DNA of 64,000 nt from Oxytricha trifallax (GCA_000711775.1 ARYC01018441.1:1-64000); one strand, 5' to 3'; positions 23,752-38,920 are shown, counted from the first letter of the stretch. Notes: generated by a model not told the origin, from the letters alone. Numbers and translations: made by a program.

Positions 23752-25343
23752 AATATATAAATTATATTTAATATTTAATTTGTTTTATAAAACAAATAAA
23801 ATTATCTTTTATTTCTAAATCAAGATAAAGAATTGATTTAAAATAAAATTATTTAATGTATTGTCTTTTATTTTTAAATGTATAAAAATGAAATACGGGA
23901 TAAGTGACATTTATTATCATCTAATTCAATCAATTTTAGTAAACCATATGGATGATTGAATTATACTTAATTAAAATGTTTTCAGAAGGAAAAAATATAA
24001 CAATCCTAAATGGGCGAAATTCAAATAATTATACAGGGATATCAATGAAATATTAATATTATAGATAAAAAAGGTAATTTACAATAAAAATGATTATTAA
24101 ACTACTGATAATACATGAATTGATTGAAAATACTGATATTATATTGTATAAGAAATATATAAACTAAAAATATATTTGAAATTATTTGCATTAAATTTTT
24201 ATTGAAATTAAAAATAATTAAATAATTACCATTTAAAATAATTTTGCAATTAAACCTGCAAGAATAATAAAAATATTTTGTATTTATTATTAAATTATGA
24301 TGATAAATTAAGGCAAAATTATAATTATAATTTTTTAATATGCAAGAAAATTTGATTATTTATTACAAAATATTTGATAAATAATTAAAAAAATTTTTAT
24401 TATTAATACTAGTTAAAACTTATGAACTCATTTAATAATAACAGGGATAAAAATTGAAACATTATATTATTAACTTAGAAAATTCACAATAAATCTCAAG
24501 GAAAAAATAATAAATTGTATTGATGCTATAGGCTTTCTTAAATTATAATTTTTTAATTTAATTTTTAAAAGAAATAGCAAGAATTATTTAATTTTTATTA
24601 AAAAATAAGCAAATTAAATAGGATAATATTAATTTCTTAAAATCGTTTGAGAGAAGTGAAACAACAAATAAAAATATAATATGGTACTAGATCCATTTTA
24701 AAATTAAGTTAACAGTTATTAAATTATTAAATAGAGGCTCAACAAACAAATAATAAAAAATTAAAAATGTAATTCTTAGTATTAATAATTAAATATTATA
24801 TTATTAATGTATATTATTGAGTTTTAAATAAATTATCGATTGGAGTTAACCGAACAGAAATAATTAAAAAGGAAATTAAAGAGCGGATCTATTTAATTCC
24901 AATATTCAGTAGAATATAGGACTTATATTAGTTTATTTAAATTGAAAAAGGTAAATTCTACAAAAAAATGTAAAATTTATACTATAAAATTAAATTAAAT
25001 TACTAATTGCCTCAAACTGGAAAGGATTTTAATCCAATTAAATAATATGAGTAGTTTATATATTTTTTTAAAAAAAATTAAATCTTCTTAGTTATGTAAA
25101 TAATTTGATTTTTTTAAGCTATAAATTATATCTTTCATATTCATTTGAAATAAAAAATATGATACTCATTATACATTATAATCTGAATAATAAAAATTAC
25201 AAAATAATTAAGATATTATATTATTTTTTTTATGTGAATTGTATTTAAAAATTATTGAATATCTTTAAATTATCATTTATTAATAATTACTAAATTAATT
25301 ATTTTATAGAAAAAATTAAAAAATGAATTACAAATAATTTAGT
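23752..25343. other. AT-rich spacer, nothing recognised
   Basis: No coding-like frame or element was seen before the foldback element at 25344. Confidence 0.35.
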
Positions 25344-25761
25344 ATTGTATAAATACATTTGAATTTGGAAAATTAATTATAATTAAATTAATAATAAATC
25401 AAAATCGTGGCAGTTAAAGTTGGCCAATTTAAACCATCTTGGACTCATTCGATAGAGTATTCAAAATTAGCTGGACTTTACTATTGGTGGTACTATTTTA
25501 TCACATTACTGGAGCGAGATAACTCGATTTTAATTAAACACCTCTAAATTAATTAAATTTTACCCTCACATTAAAATCAAGTTATCTCGCTTCAGTAATG
25601 TGATAAAATAGTACCACCAATAGTAAAGTCCAGCTAATTTTAAATTCTCTATCGAAAGAGCCCAAGATTGTTTAATTTGGCCAACTTTAACTGCCACGAT
25701 TTTGATTTATTATTAATTTAATTATAATTAAATTTTCCAAATTCAAATGTATTTATACAAT
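25344..25761. mobile_element. 418-bp foldback element, family F1, copy 1
   Basis: This is a near-perfect palindrome with arms 25344-25534 and 25570-25761 and a 35-bp centre. The arms start ATTGTATAAATACATTTGAA and include AAAATCGTGGCAGTTAAAG, AAAATTAGCTGGACTTTACT and GCGAGATAACTCGATTTTA. A handful of mismatches exist between the arms (for example CTCGATT vs CTTGATT). It has no coding capacity. A diverged copy lies at 41538-41949, which establishes a repeat family, so a foldback-type MITE is likely. The target duplication is unclear in AT-rich flanks. Confidence 0.85.
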
Positions 25762-27934
25762 TGTTATAATTAAATATAACAAGTAAAAGAGAGGAACAAT
25801 TTCAATTCCAAAATTAAATTCATTGAAATTTATAATACCCTTATTGGAACTGTTCTCAACTAATGATTGATATTATCAAAAAGTTCCAATAGAGAAAAAT
25901 AATTCAAAATTACAATTGTCAATCAATTCATAATGATAAAAATAGAGAGTGGAAATAGTTTGAAATTGATCTTTTCATATAAATTATAAATTGAATTGCT
26001 TAAGTTTTTATTAAGATTTTATTATTATTATTCTATATATTAATAATAGTTAATTTATTATTATAAGTCTTTTAGAAAATATTAAGATATATCATATATA
26101 ATACATAAATATAAATTTATAAATAAATATTATACAATTGTTAAATATCTTCAATGAAACAAAATATATGAAATTAAAATTATACGTGGGAACAATACAC
26201 ATATCATATCTATAAAAATTTAACTTAATCGTATCTAAACTAATTATGTAGTAACAGAAGAAATGCCAAAATGGTTTGAAAATAATAAAAAATAAATAAT
26301 AATGATCACTTATATTAAGGGGAGAATTACAGTTATTTTAAAAGATTAAGTGATTCTAAGACGGTTAAATATACGAAAAATTAAAATTGAGAATAATTAA
26401 ATGTTTCATACAGAGGGGCAAGTCAATTAATAGGAGATAGTATCCATTAATGAAATAAAGATCAAACATCTACAAATATTGTGTCTTTATATTTAATCAC
26501 TAAAATTAAGAAACTTTATAATATAAACAAATATAAATTTTATTATAATTCTACTACTATTAATTGAATCAAATAGACAAATTAATTTTGATCTAAAATA
26601 TCAAGATTTTCACCATAATATATTAAAAATACAAATTTAAATACATTAAAATTTGAGTTTTATAATGAATGTAATATAAATATATTAATTATAACAAAAA
26701 GTAAATAAATCTATGAATCTATTTGGTAGGTACGATAAAAAAATTAAAAAAAATGTTTCCAATTTGAATCAAATTCATAGTAAAGAATTTTAATTATTAA
26801 TGATTGAATATTAATGTAGACTAAACAAAAATAAATAGTTTTATTTATTATATGAAAAATTTAGATTAATTTACAGATTTTAAAAAATGAGAAAGTGACA
26901 GCGATTACTTTTTAATTGTTGTTTTTTATGTTAAAATTCATATTTATATTTATATAAAATTATAAAATTAAATCCAATTTTTTAATAAATAATTGAAGTT
27001 TTAATTTTCTGAACTATATATGTGCAATAAAAATTTTTACTTTTGTTTAATAATGGAGTTAATACAAACTCATATACAGAAAACAATAGATAGAACTTAA
27101 TATATTAGTTTGCCTTACAAAATTTTTAGCAAAATGATTAATAAATTTAAATTCTAATTATATATCAATTAATTTAATTATTCATATATTGTTCAATCTT
27201 TATTAATTTTGAGGAAATAATTAATTAAATTATTCATTGAAAAATTTAGAATATTAAATAAAATCAATAGTTTTTAAAATTTTATTTTGACTTTTAATTA
27301 CACTTAAATCAATATTATTTTTTTATTGAATTAAGTTTTTACTTTACCAACGATGTTATTTCAAATTTTGAAGTTATATTTTATTTTATTTAAGATGTAA
27401 GTTTTTATTTAACTGTGCTATTGGTTGATTTTACACTTATTTTATTTAATATAGAGTATTGAAATAATATATTACTTGCTATATTTAGAATTAATATAAT
27501 CAATATTTGAGATCCGTAAATTAGAAAGAAAATTCTAGTAATAGAAATTTTTATTAGTAAATAAATTGAAATATCTTTATAATCTTAAAAATGATTTAGG
27601 ATTTTATCATCCTGATTAAAACCCTGCTTTAAATTATTAATTTAAAATACAGAAATATATAGAAAACCTATATAATTTAATCAAAAGATATAAATATATA
27701 TATCTAATAAATACTATATCTAGTTATTTTTATATAAATTAAAACATTTGAAAAATACTTAAAGTTCAATTATACTTTAAGAAACAGGTTTAAATATATA
27801 ATTTATCTTTGCTAGTTTTTATATAAATTATCATCCTATTGTTTTTTCGGAAATATCCCTCAACGGAATGTGCTATTTTTAATTTGTTACTCAGAACCTA
27901 TTTGTTATTTTATCAATTAATGCATATTGTTAGT
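25762..27934. other. AT-rich spacer before core copy 4
   Basis: No gene. At 27590-27640 the stretch ATCTTAAAAATGATTTAGGATTTTATCATCC matches sequence at a similar distance before copies 5 and 6, so the repeat unit extends at least 400 bp upstream of its core. Confidence 0.4.
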
Positions 27935-28165
27935 TTCCCTTATTTATTAATTTTGATTTAATTAATTATAATTTCTCAATTTTCTCTCGCTTATATACTC
28001 ATAAGTAAAAATAAAATATATATAATTTTAAAGATTATAAAGAGAGGTAGCTCAATAAATTTCCAATTCAATTATAAGGAACTTATTAGTGAGTTTAAAG
28101 AAGAAATAAAAATAATGGTTCTTAAATTTGTTGAACTCTTTTAGATAAAGCCAATCTATCAAATT
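27935..28165 (+). repeat. Core repeat, copy 4
   Basis: CCCTTATTTATTAATTTTGA, AATTATAATTTCTCAATTTTC, the box CTCGCTTATATACTCATAAG (27986-28005), AAAAATAAAATATATATAA, AAGATTATAAAGAGAGG (28031-28047), GGAACTTATTAGTGAGTTTAA (28079-28099) and TAGATAAAGCC. Confidence 0.85.
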
Positions 28166-31083
28166 AAGAATTTATTGTAAAATAAGTATAAATTAAATAA
28201 TATGACGATTTATAATTTATTAGATATCTAAACTACATATAATTTGCACTTATAATATTATATTAATTGTTAAAACAATAAATACCTTGTTGCAAACAAA
28301 ATATTAAATCGTATAAAGAAAATAATTACTTACCCATTAATAAATAACAATATTTTTAATTATTTTATAAATAAAATACATTGTTTAATTTAAAGATTGT
28401 CATATTTTCAAATAATTTACTTTATTCGTAGGTTCTATAAAAACTTATAATAATATTTATATGTTGTACTTTATTACGATCTAATCATGCAAATATTAAC
28501 AAAGATTTATTATAAAATATAATTCATATAAAGAATTATTTATGTGCAAATTTTATAATTTATTTTACTAATAACAATTAAAACATCTTAATTTAATTAA
28601 ATAAATAATGGTTGAATTAATATTATGATAGATTACTTATTAAAATCTAATTCATTATAATAAATTTAATTTTTTGTTAAATTATTTTATTCTTTCAATA
28701 ACACTAAGCTAATAAACAAATAAGTATTGATATATTTAAAAATACAGGTGATACTAGTTAATCTTTATTTTTTGTTCTAAATTTTTGATTTTATATTAGT
28801 GATAATCATTGAATAAAAAAAACTTAGAGATATTCTTTTAAGAAAAAGGGCTTAATAGACAACTCCTATTTTTTAATGATTAAGTCAAATGATAACACAT
28901 AAGAAAAGTAATTAATAAGGTTACTCCAGTTTTATTTAATAATTTACCTCATTTACAACCTTAAATTTAAATTGAAATTAGGATTAGATATAAAAGTTAA
29001 AATAGTGGTATTTTTAAAACTAAAGAATGTAATTGATAGTTTTTTTCGAATTCAAAATAACAAGATTAATACTCTCTTCAGCATTATTTAAATAATGAGG
29101 TATCAAATTATTAATAAATACTTTAAATAATTGTAATGCCTAATTCAGATATAAGAATTTCAATTAATAAATAAATAGAAATTATAACAACTAAAATAAA
29201 TAAAAAATATAATTATCATAGTCCCTCTTAATTTCATAAAAATTTATATGTAACATATAACATTAGGAAAGTTAACGATACTCTATTAAAAATAAGGGAA
29301 AGAATAGCCTTTATCCATTTATAATATAAGATAAGCTTTCCTATTTTTTAAATGAGAGTTTCTTCCCAATCTTTTAAAAAAAATTCATTATTGCAATAAA
29401 CAATTTATATGATAGAGATAATTTAAAATTTGTAAATTTATTTACTCAATTATTAATATTTATTTATAGGTAGTTATAAATTTTTGAATATAATAACTGC
29501 TTGTTATAAAGATATAGATTATACAAAAATTATCAAATTTTACGAAATTTTCATATAATCCAAATATGAAATATTTTTATAAATGTACTCAAAGAAGTAA
29601 TTTAATGTTTTATAAAATAGATGTATAAACCTTAAGTAAATTATTAAACTCATATAATTTATTAAAATAATTAATTATTTTAATAATAGTGATAAAAAGT
29701 GGAAGTATTCATAATTAGAATGTATTATGAAATTGATAATTTAGGAAAATAAAATAACTATTTAAGGGTTTCTATATTGTCTGTAGATATAAATTACTAA
29801 ACCTTAATTAGCAAAAAATAATATAAGTTAACCTTCTTAGTGCACAAACCAACACCTTTTAAACTTATTTTGAATCTTATATTTAATCGAAAAGTATCAT
29901 AATATTTTATTATAACCAAATATATAAATTAAGTTTATGATGGGTAAACTTAAATTATGCAATTAAATTTGGATAGTTAGTCAATGAAATAAAAAAATAC
30001 AAATATATTGACAATTAAGGATTGAAAAAACAGGAAATATTTATTTCCAGTATAAAAGTTCTCAAAATAAGCATGGTGTACAGGAAGAAATCGAAAGAAA
30101 TGATATAAACTAACCATATTATAATTAAAAGGATTGTGAATTTATTTATATAAATATATTAAGTATAATTAAAAATTTCATTAAAAATTTAAAATAAAAA
30201 ATAGTTTTCACAAGTTGCTTTAAATAAAGGAAGTAATCGATTATCAGATATTTAGTTTTATTGATTCCCATTCATTTTTCAAATGTTATATAAAATTTAT
30301 TTTAGGAAATTAAAAATTATTATCAATTTTATATATAAGATATCTTATATTTATTACATTTCTACATCTGTTTTATAAAATTTGATATTAATTTTTTTAA
30401 AAATATTGTTGCTAATTATCTTTAATATATTACATTTGATGGATATTTTAAGAAGGTTAATAATTAAATGAAAAAGTAACTGGATAATAATTAACAAATA
30501 ACGACTTATATTAATTAACAGATAAAAGACTTTTAAATAAATGCATTGACATATATGATCACAATGCATTATAATACAGATATCTATTAAAAAATATGAA
30601 TGATTGGGGGGATAGTTAAGATTATGAATAGTTATTATAAGAGACATTATATATTGAAAAATAAGCAATTTAAGTCTGATAACAATAAATAATTTAAATA
30701 TAATTAATTATATTTTTACGTTAAATATAAATTATATTATTATAAATATTAAATTTAATAAAAACAAGCGGGAAAATATGATTTCACAAATTGACTTATC
30801 TCTTTCACTTCATTAAATTTAGGGATAAATTATAATCCAAGATTTTTAATAAGTTTTATGCTGACAAACTCAAATTTCTTTTAAGACAATGAAACTTTGA
30901 ATCTTATACCAAAATAATTTAATAAGAGATTAAATCCATAAAAGTTTATTAATATATAATTTACTAGCAAATATTAAACAAATATGTATAACAGGGTATT
31001 TACAAGATAAATCAACCATAAGCCAAGAATTTAAATTAATGATATTATGTAATAAATAATTAATATCTTTAATTTAATATTGA
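28166..31083. other. AT-rich spacer within unit 4
   Basis: At 28408-28435 AATAATTTACTTTATTCGTAGG recalls the sequence 430-560 bp after other cores. No gene recognised. Confidence 0.35.
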
Positions 31084-31443
31084 AATAAACTAAAAAAAGC
31101 ATTAAATTAGATTATCATTTGTAAATAATCTAATCAAATTTAATTTAATAAAAATACATTAAAATTTATTATTTTATAAAACAGAATTATTTTATAATTT
31201 AATTTTAGTTTATCTTATCATAATACGGCTAAAATAAATTAAAAACATGACAATGTTAAAAAAATTCTAACTAATACCTTTATTTATTAGGACAAATAAT
31301 CAAATCTATCATTCTTAAAAGGAATTAACTCCGAGATAGAAATGAGATTGAAAATGTATAATGTTATTAATATTGATGAATTAAAAGTGGAATAAGATAA
31401 AAATATTTATTAAAATTCTTTGAAATTAATTAAATCAAATTGA
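31084..31443 (+). CDS. Hypothetical TGA-free frame, about 119 codons
   Basis: Open between TGA 31081 and TGA 31441 with TAA/TAG as Gln. The 3' half is protein-like (SFLKGINSEIEMRLKMYNVI, then NIDELKVEQDKNIYQN), the 5' half less so. The first ATG in frame lies deep inside, so the true start is unknown and it may be a fragment. No family recognised. Confidence 0.3.
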
Positions 31444-34400
31444 TTGTTAAATTTTTTACTTAATAAAGAGATTTACTTTAGTAAGTATGACTATGTTTTA
31501 TAAATATATAAAAATTCCGAACCTTAGCATAAATATGCAAACATTTTTTCCATAAAAATAAAAACAATATATCGATTATTTAATCAGTTTAATTTTGGAT
31601 TAATGCCATAAATCAAATGTAGAATTGTTTTATATATCTATAATAGCAAGGGACTTTAGATGAACCAAGTATAATAATATACTATAAATTATGCATTAAA
31701 AGTGAAAAATAACTTTGACATAAAGATCTGATAATTCGAATGATCTGGATAGAGATAATTCTTTCTGAAATAAAAATAAAAACGACTCAATATAAATTTA
31801 TAAATTAATCTAAGTAAAGTTGTATCTACCAAACAGACATAATTTAATTTAATCATAATGGTGGTTAAATGATAGGAGGCTAATCAATAAGTAATTTAGA
31901 TAATAGAATTTATGGGTATAAATACAAATAATAAAATAAGGAATTTAATTTCGTAAAGGATTTAGATTAATAGAAATAAAAGTACTACAAATATTTAAAG
32001 AGTATCTATAATTTATATTTTAATTTTTGAAAAATTCATAGAAAAATTAATCGAAGGAATATTTTATAAATTAAGGAAGTTATTTTTAATTGATAAATTT
32101 AATATAAATAGGTTTAATTTAATATTTTACATAGAATTTAAACTTGAGAAATTCAGTTTTTTCTTCATAAAAAATTTACATAAAATGTTCTATTTTTAAA
32201 TAAAGATAATGTGCCAAAATAAATACAATTTTATCTCATACATTCTATCACTTATACTAACTATTTATCTGTATATAATTATAAATAAAGTGAGTTACTA
32301 GCAAAATAATTTTTAATTATGATAAAAAACTAACTAATTGCTGAGTCAATTTAATCTTGTTACACATCACAAAAAGTTTAATATGATTGATATTAATAAG
32401 AAAAATTATTAAAAAAATACATCCAGTCAATTAACAACAAAGTTATAAAGAATTTTTGAAATAATTTTTTAAATTAATATCCTATTATAATTAAAAGTGT
32501 TTAAATAAATTATAAGAATTTATCTTTCACTGAATCATTATTTAAAATATTATTGCTCAATTTAATTGCTATAATATTAATAATGTCGTAATTGTTAGAA
32601 TAAAAAAATTGGTAAAATAATAAAACTAATGAATACAGAGAATTTATTAATAGATTATAAAGCTATTTAATATCATCATAATTTTTATTTATTATTTTTT
32701 CAGTTATTATAAAATACTAATTATTATAAAAAATGTATCTTTTTATAATATAGGGAAATTCAAACATAAAGCAATGGCTGTAATGCTGCCAACTCTTCTC
32801 ATTAGATAATGATAATACTTTTTTAAAGTAATAAGTAGGTATAGAAATAAAATAACAATTAGTTATTATGCTTCGGATAATCCAAAGTAAAGAAATTCAA
32901 TTTTAGAACTTATAATTAAGGGAAAATTTATTCTACAAAAATTATTAAAGTTAAATTTAGAAAAGGAATTCTAAGCGATAATAATAAAATCTCATGTATT
33001 GCTAAATTAGTTGTAAAAATGAATATAATGGATATTACATCTAGTTAAATTTGATTTATCAAATTATGTATTTTAATAGGAAGGAACTTATAAATTAATA
33101 AAATACATTCATTATTAAAAGGTATATTTTTCAATTTGAATATAAAAAATTAAGTAAATCTTAATTTGAATAATTATAGATACAATATCATACGAAATGT
33201 TTTGATTAAATATAAGAAATAAGGAAATCAAGATTAAGATTGAACAAAATAGAGTAATAATTAATTTTATTAAAAATAGGAAGATAAAAATTAAAATATT
33301 GTAAACTTATATAAAAAATGAGCATTACAAATATAACAATATTCACAAGTAAGATTTAGAAAATAATCGAGAATTAAATTAAACTGTGGATTAAATAATT
33401 GTTAACAATCACTACATTAGAGAAGTAGAACTCTAATATTATTAAAAAAAATTAATAATTTTATTCAACAATAATATTGAAAAATCATTAAAAATATATA
33501 GATATAATATTTATAATAATCTTATAATTTTTATTTAAAATCTATTGATTCTTAATTCAATTTAATTATTAAGATAACTTTATACTTTAAAAATTATGTA
33601 TTAGAAAAATAATTTAGGAAATAATTTATCTTGAGGATTACAGATTCACATTTTAATTTTAATAAAATGTGACAAATTCATTAAAGGATCAAATCATTAT
33701 AAATAGGAAGCTACAATATGCAGATAAGATTAGTAATCAAAGTATAATAAGCAAAGATTATTCAATAATTTAATAATTTATCTTAATAATTTTTAGTATA
33801 TTTTTTGCTAATTTTCTATTTATTTAAATACTAAAGTTTCAATAAAATTATGTTATTTATGAATGAACAATTAAGTCTATTTTATATCCTAACTTATATA
33901 TACTATAGAAATAAATATTAAATAAAATAAATCATTTCAACTAAAATATCCAAAATATTTGTTTACTTAAATTTTACATATAAGGAAATCAAAAGTTAAA
34001 TATTATATTTTTTAAAGTATTTTTTTTATTTTTTTAAAGAATATGTATGAAACATATTCTATATGACTTTAAAAAATAAACTTAACTCATTTATATTTAA
34101 AAATAAAATTGATTTTTCAATATATTCTATAATTACTGGCATAATCAAAATTATTTATTTCAAAATTATATGTATATTTTAATTTAAATATCAAGGATGA
34201 AGTAAAATCCAAAAGTACTTTATGTAATATAAACAATGGTATATATTATAGCATTAAATAGCATTCAATAAAAATTTATAAATGGTTAAACAATTATTCA
34301 ATCATAACAGGCTTTAAAAACATTCCTGAATTCTAAATCTATTTATTAGTTAATTTAATAATTTACTTTCACATATTTCTAATTAATTTACACAATAAAT

Positions 34401-35184
34401 TATATAATAAAATTTTTACTATATAATTATGATTGTAAAATAAATATTTGAAAATTAAAGTTTATTTATATATTAATTAGATTTTGTAAGAAAAATGGCA
34501 GTAGTTGTCTAATCATAACTAAGTTTTTAATTAAGATTATATTGAAAAGAAATTAATTGAAAAATATTATCTTACAAGACCAAATTTTCCCAAAAATATC
34601 TTCAAAATACTAATTTCAATATAAGTTAATTTGTAACAAAAATTATACTTTTGAATATATTAAAAATAAAATACTCTAATTTTCGCGCAATATAATAATT
34701 ATATTATTACTTATAATAATTATTTATATTATATTTAAAAAAATTAAAGTATTTTATAAAATAAAATTTTTAAATATTATATTTTAGAATTCATTTATCT
34801 TTATAATCTTAAGAAATTAAAGGTTTTATTCTGATCCTTATTAAAACCCATTTAATAGATTTATATTGATTATATATTGCAATTAATATATAAAAAATTA
34901 AAATTTAAAAGTATATTTATTTATTTAAAATAATTTTAAAATGAATTATAGGTTATAGATAATTTTATTTATAAAGATAAATCATCTAAACATCAAAATT
35001 AAAAGATTTAATTCTATAATTATAGAAACAGGATTATATTTATTTGTTATCTTACTACTTCTTCTTTTATCTCCCATTAAATCTTATTATTATTACAAAG
35101 AAATTCTTGTGAATTGCACAATTATAAATATATAGGTATTGGACAATATCTATTTTATATTTAATCAAATAATAGAATGTAAGT
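31444..35184. other. AT-rich spacer; nothing recognised
   Basis: The plus strand is purine-rich at 31840-33400 without a clearly protein-like frame. Near 34800-34860 (ATCTTAAGAAATTAAAGGTTTTATTCTGATCC) the upstream part of the repeat unit reappears. Confidence 0.35.
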
Positions 35185-35410
35185 TGTTTATCCCTTATCT
35201 ATTAATTTTTATTAATTTAATTATAATTTCTCTATTTTCGCTCGCTTATATACACATAAGTAAAATAAAGTATTAATTCTTTCTTAAGATTATAATGAGG
35301 GCGATTAAAAATTCCAGTATAAAACTCATTTGCAATTTATTAGTGAGTTTAAGAAAAACTTGTAGATAATAATGACTCTTAAATTAATTGATATTAAGAT
35401 AAAGGTAAAT
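35185..35410 (+). repeat. Core repeat, copy 5
   Basis: CCCTTATCTATTAATTTTTA, TTTAATTATAATTTCTCTATT, the box CTCGCTTATATACACATAAG (35241-35260, one change), TTAAGATTATAATGAGGGCG, TTGCAATTTATTAGTGAGTTTAAG and AAGATAAAGG. Confidence 0.85.
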
Positions 35411-37006
35411 TATTACATATTAAGTTAATGCGATAAATAAATAGATAGTAAATTAAAATTATCTTTTTCTTTGTATTATATTTATCTATTTTTACATTTT
35501 TTTGCCTAAGACAGTCAATAATATAAATAATGCTTAATAAAAAGTAAAAATTATATTTGTTATATGATAAAAAAAATTAAATAAAAATAGGATATTTGTA
35601 GCATATAATAGAAAACAGTTTAAAGAATAAAAAAAAATTTATTTAATACATTCAACAAAAAAATCTTAAATTAGTATCATTTATTCGAATTTGTTTATAA
35701 TTTTTTTATTGATTTTTTATTTTTCATTTATTCTAAATAAATTACTTTATTGAGAAGAAATAAAAAAAAAACAGATGAAATGTAACTATTATAAATCTAT
35801 ATTTTAATGTGGTCGATTCAACCTCATATGATAGGTAATATTTTAATAACAAAAAAATGGTCATTTAATTATAAAATTTTATATTAACATATTTGTGATA
35901 ATAATTTAAAAATAAATGCTAAATAAAATTTAGATATTAATATACCATATTTTCTATAATAATTATTAATATTAATTATAATAAAATAATTCAAAAATAT
36001 AAATTTAAACAATAACCTCAATTAAGAAGTTAAAACTTAGATATATTTAAATCAAGGTGTTTGAAGAAACCGTTAATTTTAAGTTAGAGTTTGTTATAAC
36101 AAAGATTTGATAATATTTAATAGAACAATGATTGATATATCTTTTTATCAAAATATAGATAGAATTTAATAATAGTTTTTAATTAAGAGCGAGGTTCAAA
36201 AAGCTATTTAGGATATGGGAAACATTCAGATACTATATTGCTTTTCTATGTTTTTAGTATATACTCTACTCTATATTGAACTAGAAGTTTAAATTTTATT
36301 GAATAAAAATTATGCTAAATTTAATAGAAAAATAAGTTTTATATGTAAATTGAAAAACAATAAAAACAAAATTGATTTGACCTAATTTCATTTAAATGAG
36401 GGTTAAAATTATTACTATAATTAATTTTTATATAAATTATAAATTAATAAATTAAAAATAAAAATTGTATTTAAACTAAAATAAATTTATAATAATATTA
36501 AATATGCTGATATAATTTATTATTTTTAACACCAATAATATTATTTCTTATCAAAATATTTACATATATACAAAAGGTTATAAAATGTTAAAAGATTACA
36601 CTATAAATATTATAATTATATTAGTATAATGTAAATTTATGTGAAGTAGATATTTTATAATGGAAAGTAGCAAATACTTGAGTTTTTAAATATTACAAAT
36701 GGGTTTGATGAAAAAGTCACTAGATCACTTTTGTATAAAAACAACACTTTTTTGTTAACAAACCTAATGAAAATAGTAGGTTTATTACTAAAATAATAAT
36801 GAACTTGATAAATAATTAAATAAAGATCATAAATTTATTTTCATTTAATTTAAAAATTTTAATAAATATAAAGATATAAAAATCATATCTAACATAAAGC
36901 AATATTTTCAATAGTTTATTGAATAATTTATTAAATTAATTATTATAAAGATATTATTTTTCATATAAAAAAGTATTGCAACTAGTTATCAAATAATACA
37001 AGTATG
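35411..37006. other. AT-rich spacer
   Basis: No gene. AAATTACTTTATTGAGAAG at 35738 corresponds to the post-core motif of copies 2, 4 and 7. Confidence 0.35.
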
Positions 37007-37985
37007 TTTATTATTAAGCGAGTATAATTAAAATGGGGAGACTGTTAAAAATAAATAAAAAAAGAGAATAAATAAAATTATGTTCATATCAATATACATG
37101 TGTTAAGATAAAACAGTCACTAATTTGAAATATGTTTGAGTATATCCTATTTAACTTTAATTAATTAATCAACTAACTGAAAATGGAATTTTGTTTTTTT
37201 TCAACTTTTCTGATTGATTTCTATTTTAACGCAGTGATCAAGTTGATGCTGTAGCAGATCTCTAAGTTTTACATAATTTTTTCATAGATATCTTCAGGGT
37301 ATCTTCATGATATCTTCCTTAAAAAAATAAAAAGTGTGGAGAGTGTGGAGTTTGGCATCACTAATAACAGTGGAAATAGCATCAATATCACCAATATTCT
37401 CAAAATCAAGCATTATTAGGAGTCTGAGATTTTTTCAAAAACATCTTGTTTTCCTTAAATTCATAGATGTGAGACCTAATATTGAAGATGATGATGAAGA
37501 TAATGTTGTTGAAAACGATGAAAAAATCAGTGATGTAAAATTTTGAAATTCTCTAGAATTTCAACCAGACTCATAATAATGCTTGATTTTGAGAATATTG
37601 GTGATATTGATGCTATTTCCACTGTTATTAGTGATGCCAAACTCCACACTCTCCACACTTTTTATTTTTTTAAGGAAGATATCATGAAGATACCCTGAAG
37701 ATATCTATGAAAAAATTATGTAAAACTTAGAGATCTGCTACAGCATCAACTTGATCACTGCGTTAAAATAGAAATCAATCAGAAAAGTTGAAAAAAAACA
37801 AAATTCCATTTTCAGTTAGTTGATTAATTAATTAAAGTTAAATAGGATATACTCAAACATATTTCAAATTAGTGACTGTTTTATCTTAACACATGTATAT
37901 TGATATGAACATAATTTTATTTATTCTCTTTTTTTATTTATTTTTAACAGTCTCCCCATTTTAATTATACTCGCTTAATAATAAA
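37007..37985. mobile_element. 979-bp foldback element with 420-bp arms
   Basis: Arms 37007-37426 and 37566-37985 are nearly identical inverted copies (one mismatch noticed near the inner end), around a 139-bp centre. The outer tips read TTTATTATTAAGCGAGTATA and its complement. The arms have higher GC than the surroundings and include coding-like phrases (on the + strand of the right arm, MLDFENIGDIDAISTVISDA). The centre encodes an acidic stretch (VRPNIEDDDEDNVVENDEKI) ending in TGA. The near-identity of the arms implies recent formation or gene conversion. It is unrelated by eye to family F1. The element may have captured a piece of a protein gene. Confidence 0.85.
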
Positions 37986-38920
37986 ATAATAATTATTTAT
38001 TTTTCATTGAAAGTTAAATTATATATTTAGAATAAACAAAATATAATCAATAAGGAATTTAAAGATAATTAATAACAATAATATTAGGATAGGATAATCA
38101 ATAGATTGGACAAACTTATATTTATTTAATTTTTAAAAAGAATTTACTGTTATTTTAGTTTTTATTGGGGGTATTAGCTACATCTGTTACTTAAACATGC
38201 TCATAAAATAGATGTATAAGAAATAGCTGTCTTTCATTTAGAATCAAATAAATAATTAATGGGTGATTAATTATCAAAATAAATTTCCAGATTTAATATA
38301 GAAAATTATACTCAAATTTTAGCATTGTCAAAATAGATATATTACAAATTAAAGCTAATTTAATCAAATAAAATTAAAGGAGTATATTTCAATTAAAAAT
38401 TTAGACTTTTTTAATATTTAATCACAATTTTTATCATAATTGAACGAAATTTAAATATAGAAAAAGTCAGTTGATAAAATAAATTGCTGAAAAGTATATT
38501 TTATAAAAATAAATATCAAATAAAAATTTTTAAAAAAATATAAAAATTTTTATGCTCAAATTCCCTAATTTAGCTAAATTATTATTGATGATTTAAAAAT
38601 ATATAATGAGTTATAATGAATCAAGTAAATTCTACAAAGCTTTTATCATTTCATATTGATTTAATTAACCAATTCCTTTATTTTAGCCATTAAAACTTTT
38701 AATATGTATAAATTACTTAGGTATAAATAGACTTGTGAAAGAAATTAAATAAATATAGTATTTTAATAGTGCTTAAATATACATTTTAATATTTTCTAGT
38801 CTAAATTTATATTTTGTATATTTTATTCTATAAAGACATTAAATAATAAAATAATTAAATTTATAAAAAACCCATTAATAAATAATCTAATTTAAAAATT
38901 ACTAAAAGAATTAAAAATGA
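37986..38920. other. AT-rich spacer
   Basis: Nothing recognised; it ends at TGA 38918, after which a long open frame begins. Confidence 0.35.

Noticed and set aside
30354..30668. 104-codon minus-strand ORF rich in Ile/Leu
   Set aside because: Composition is that of random AT-rich sequence; no GC rise and no supporting neighbour.
37334..37546. 70-codon ORF across the foldback arm and centre
   Set aside because: It spans an arm/centre junction; probably fortuitous, though the acidic part may come from a captured gene piece.
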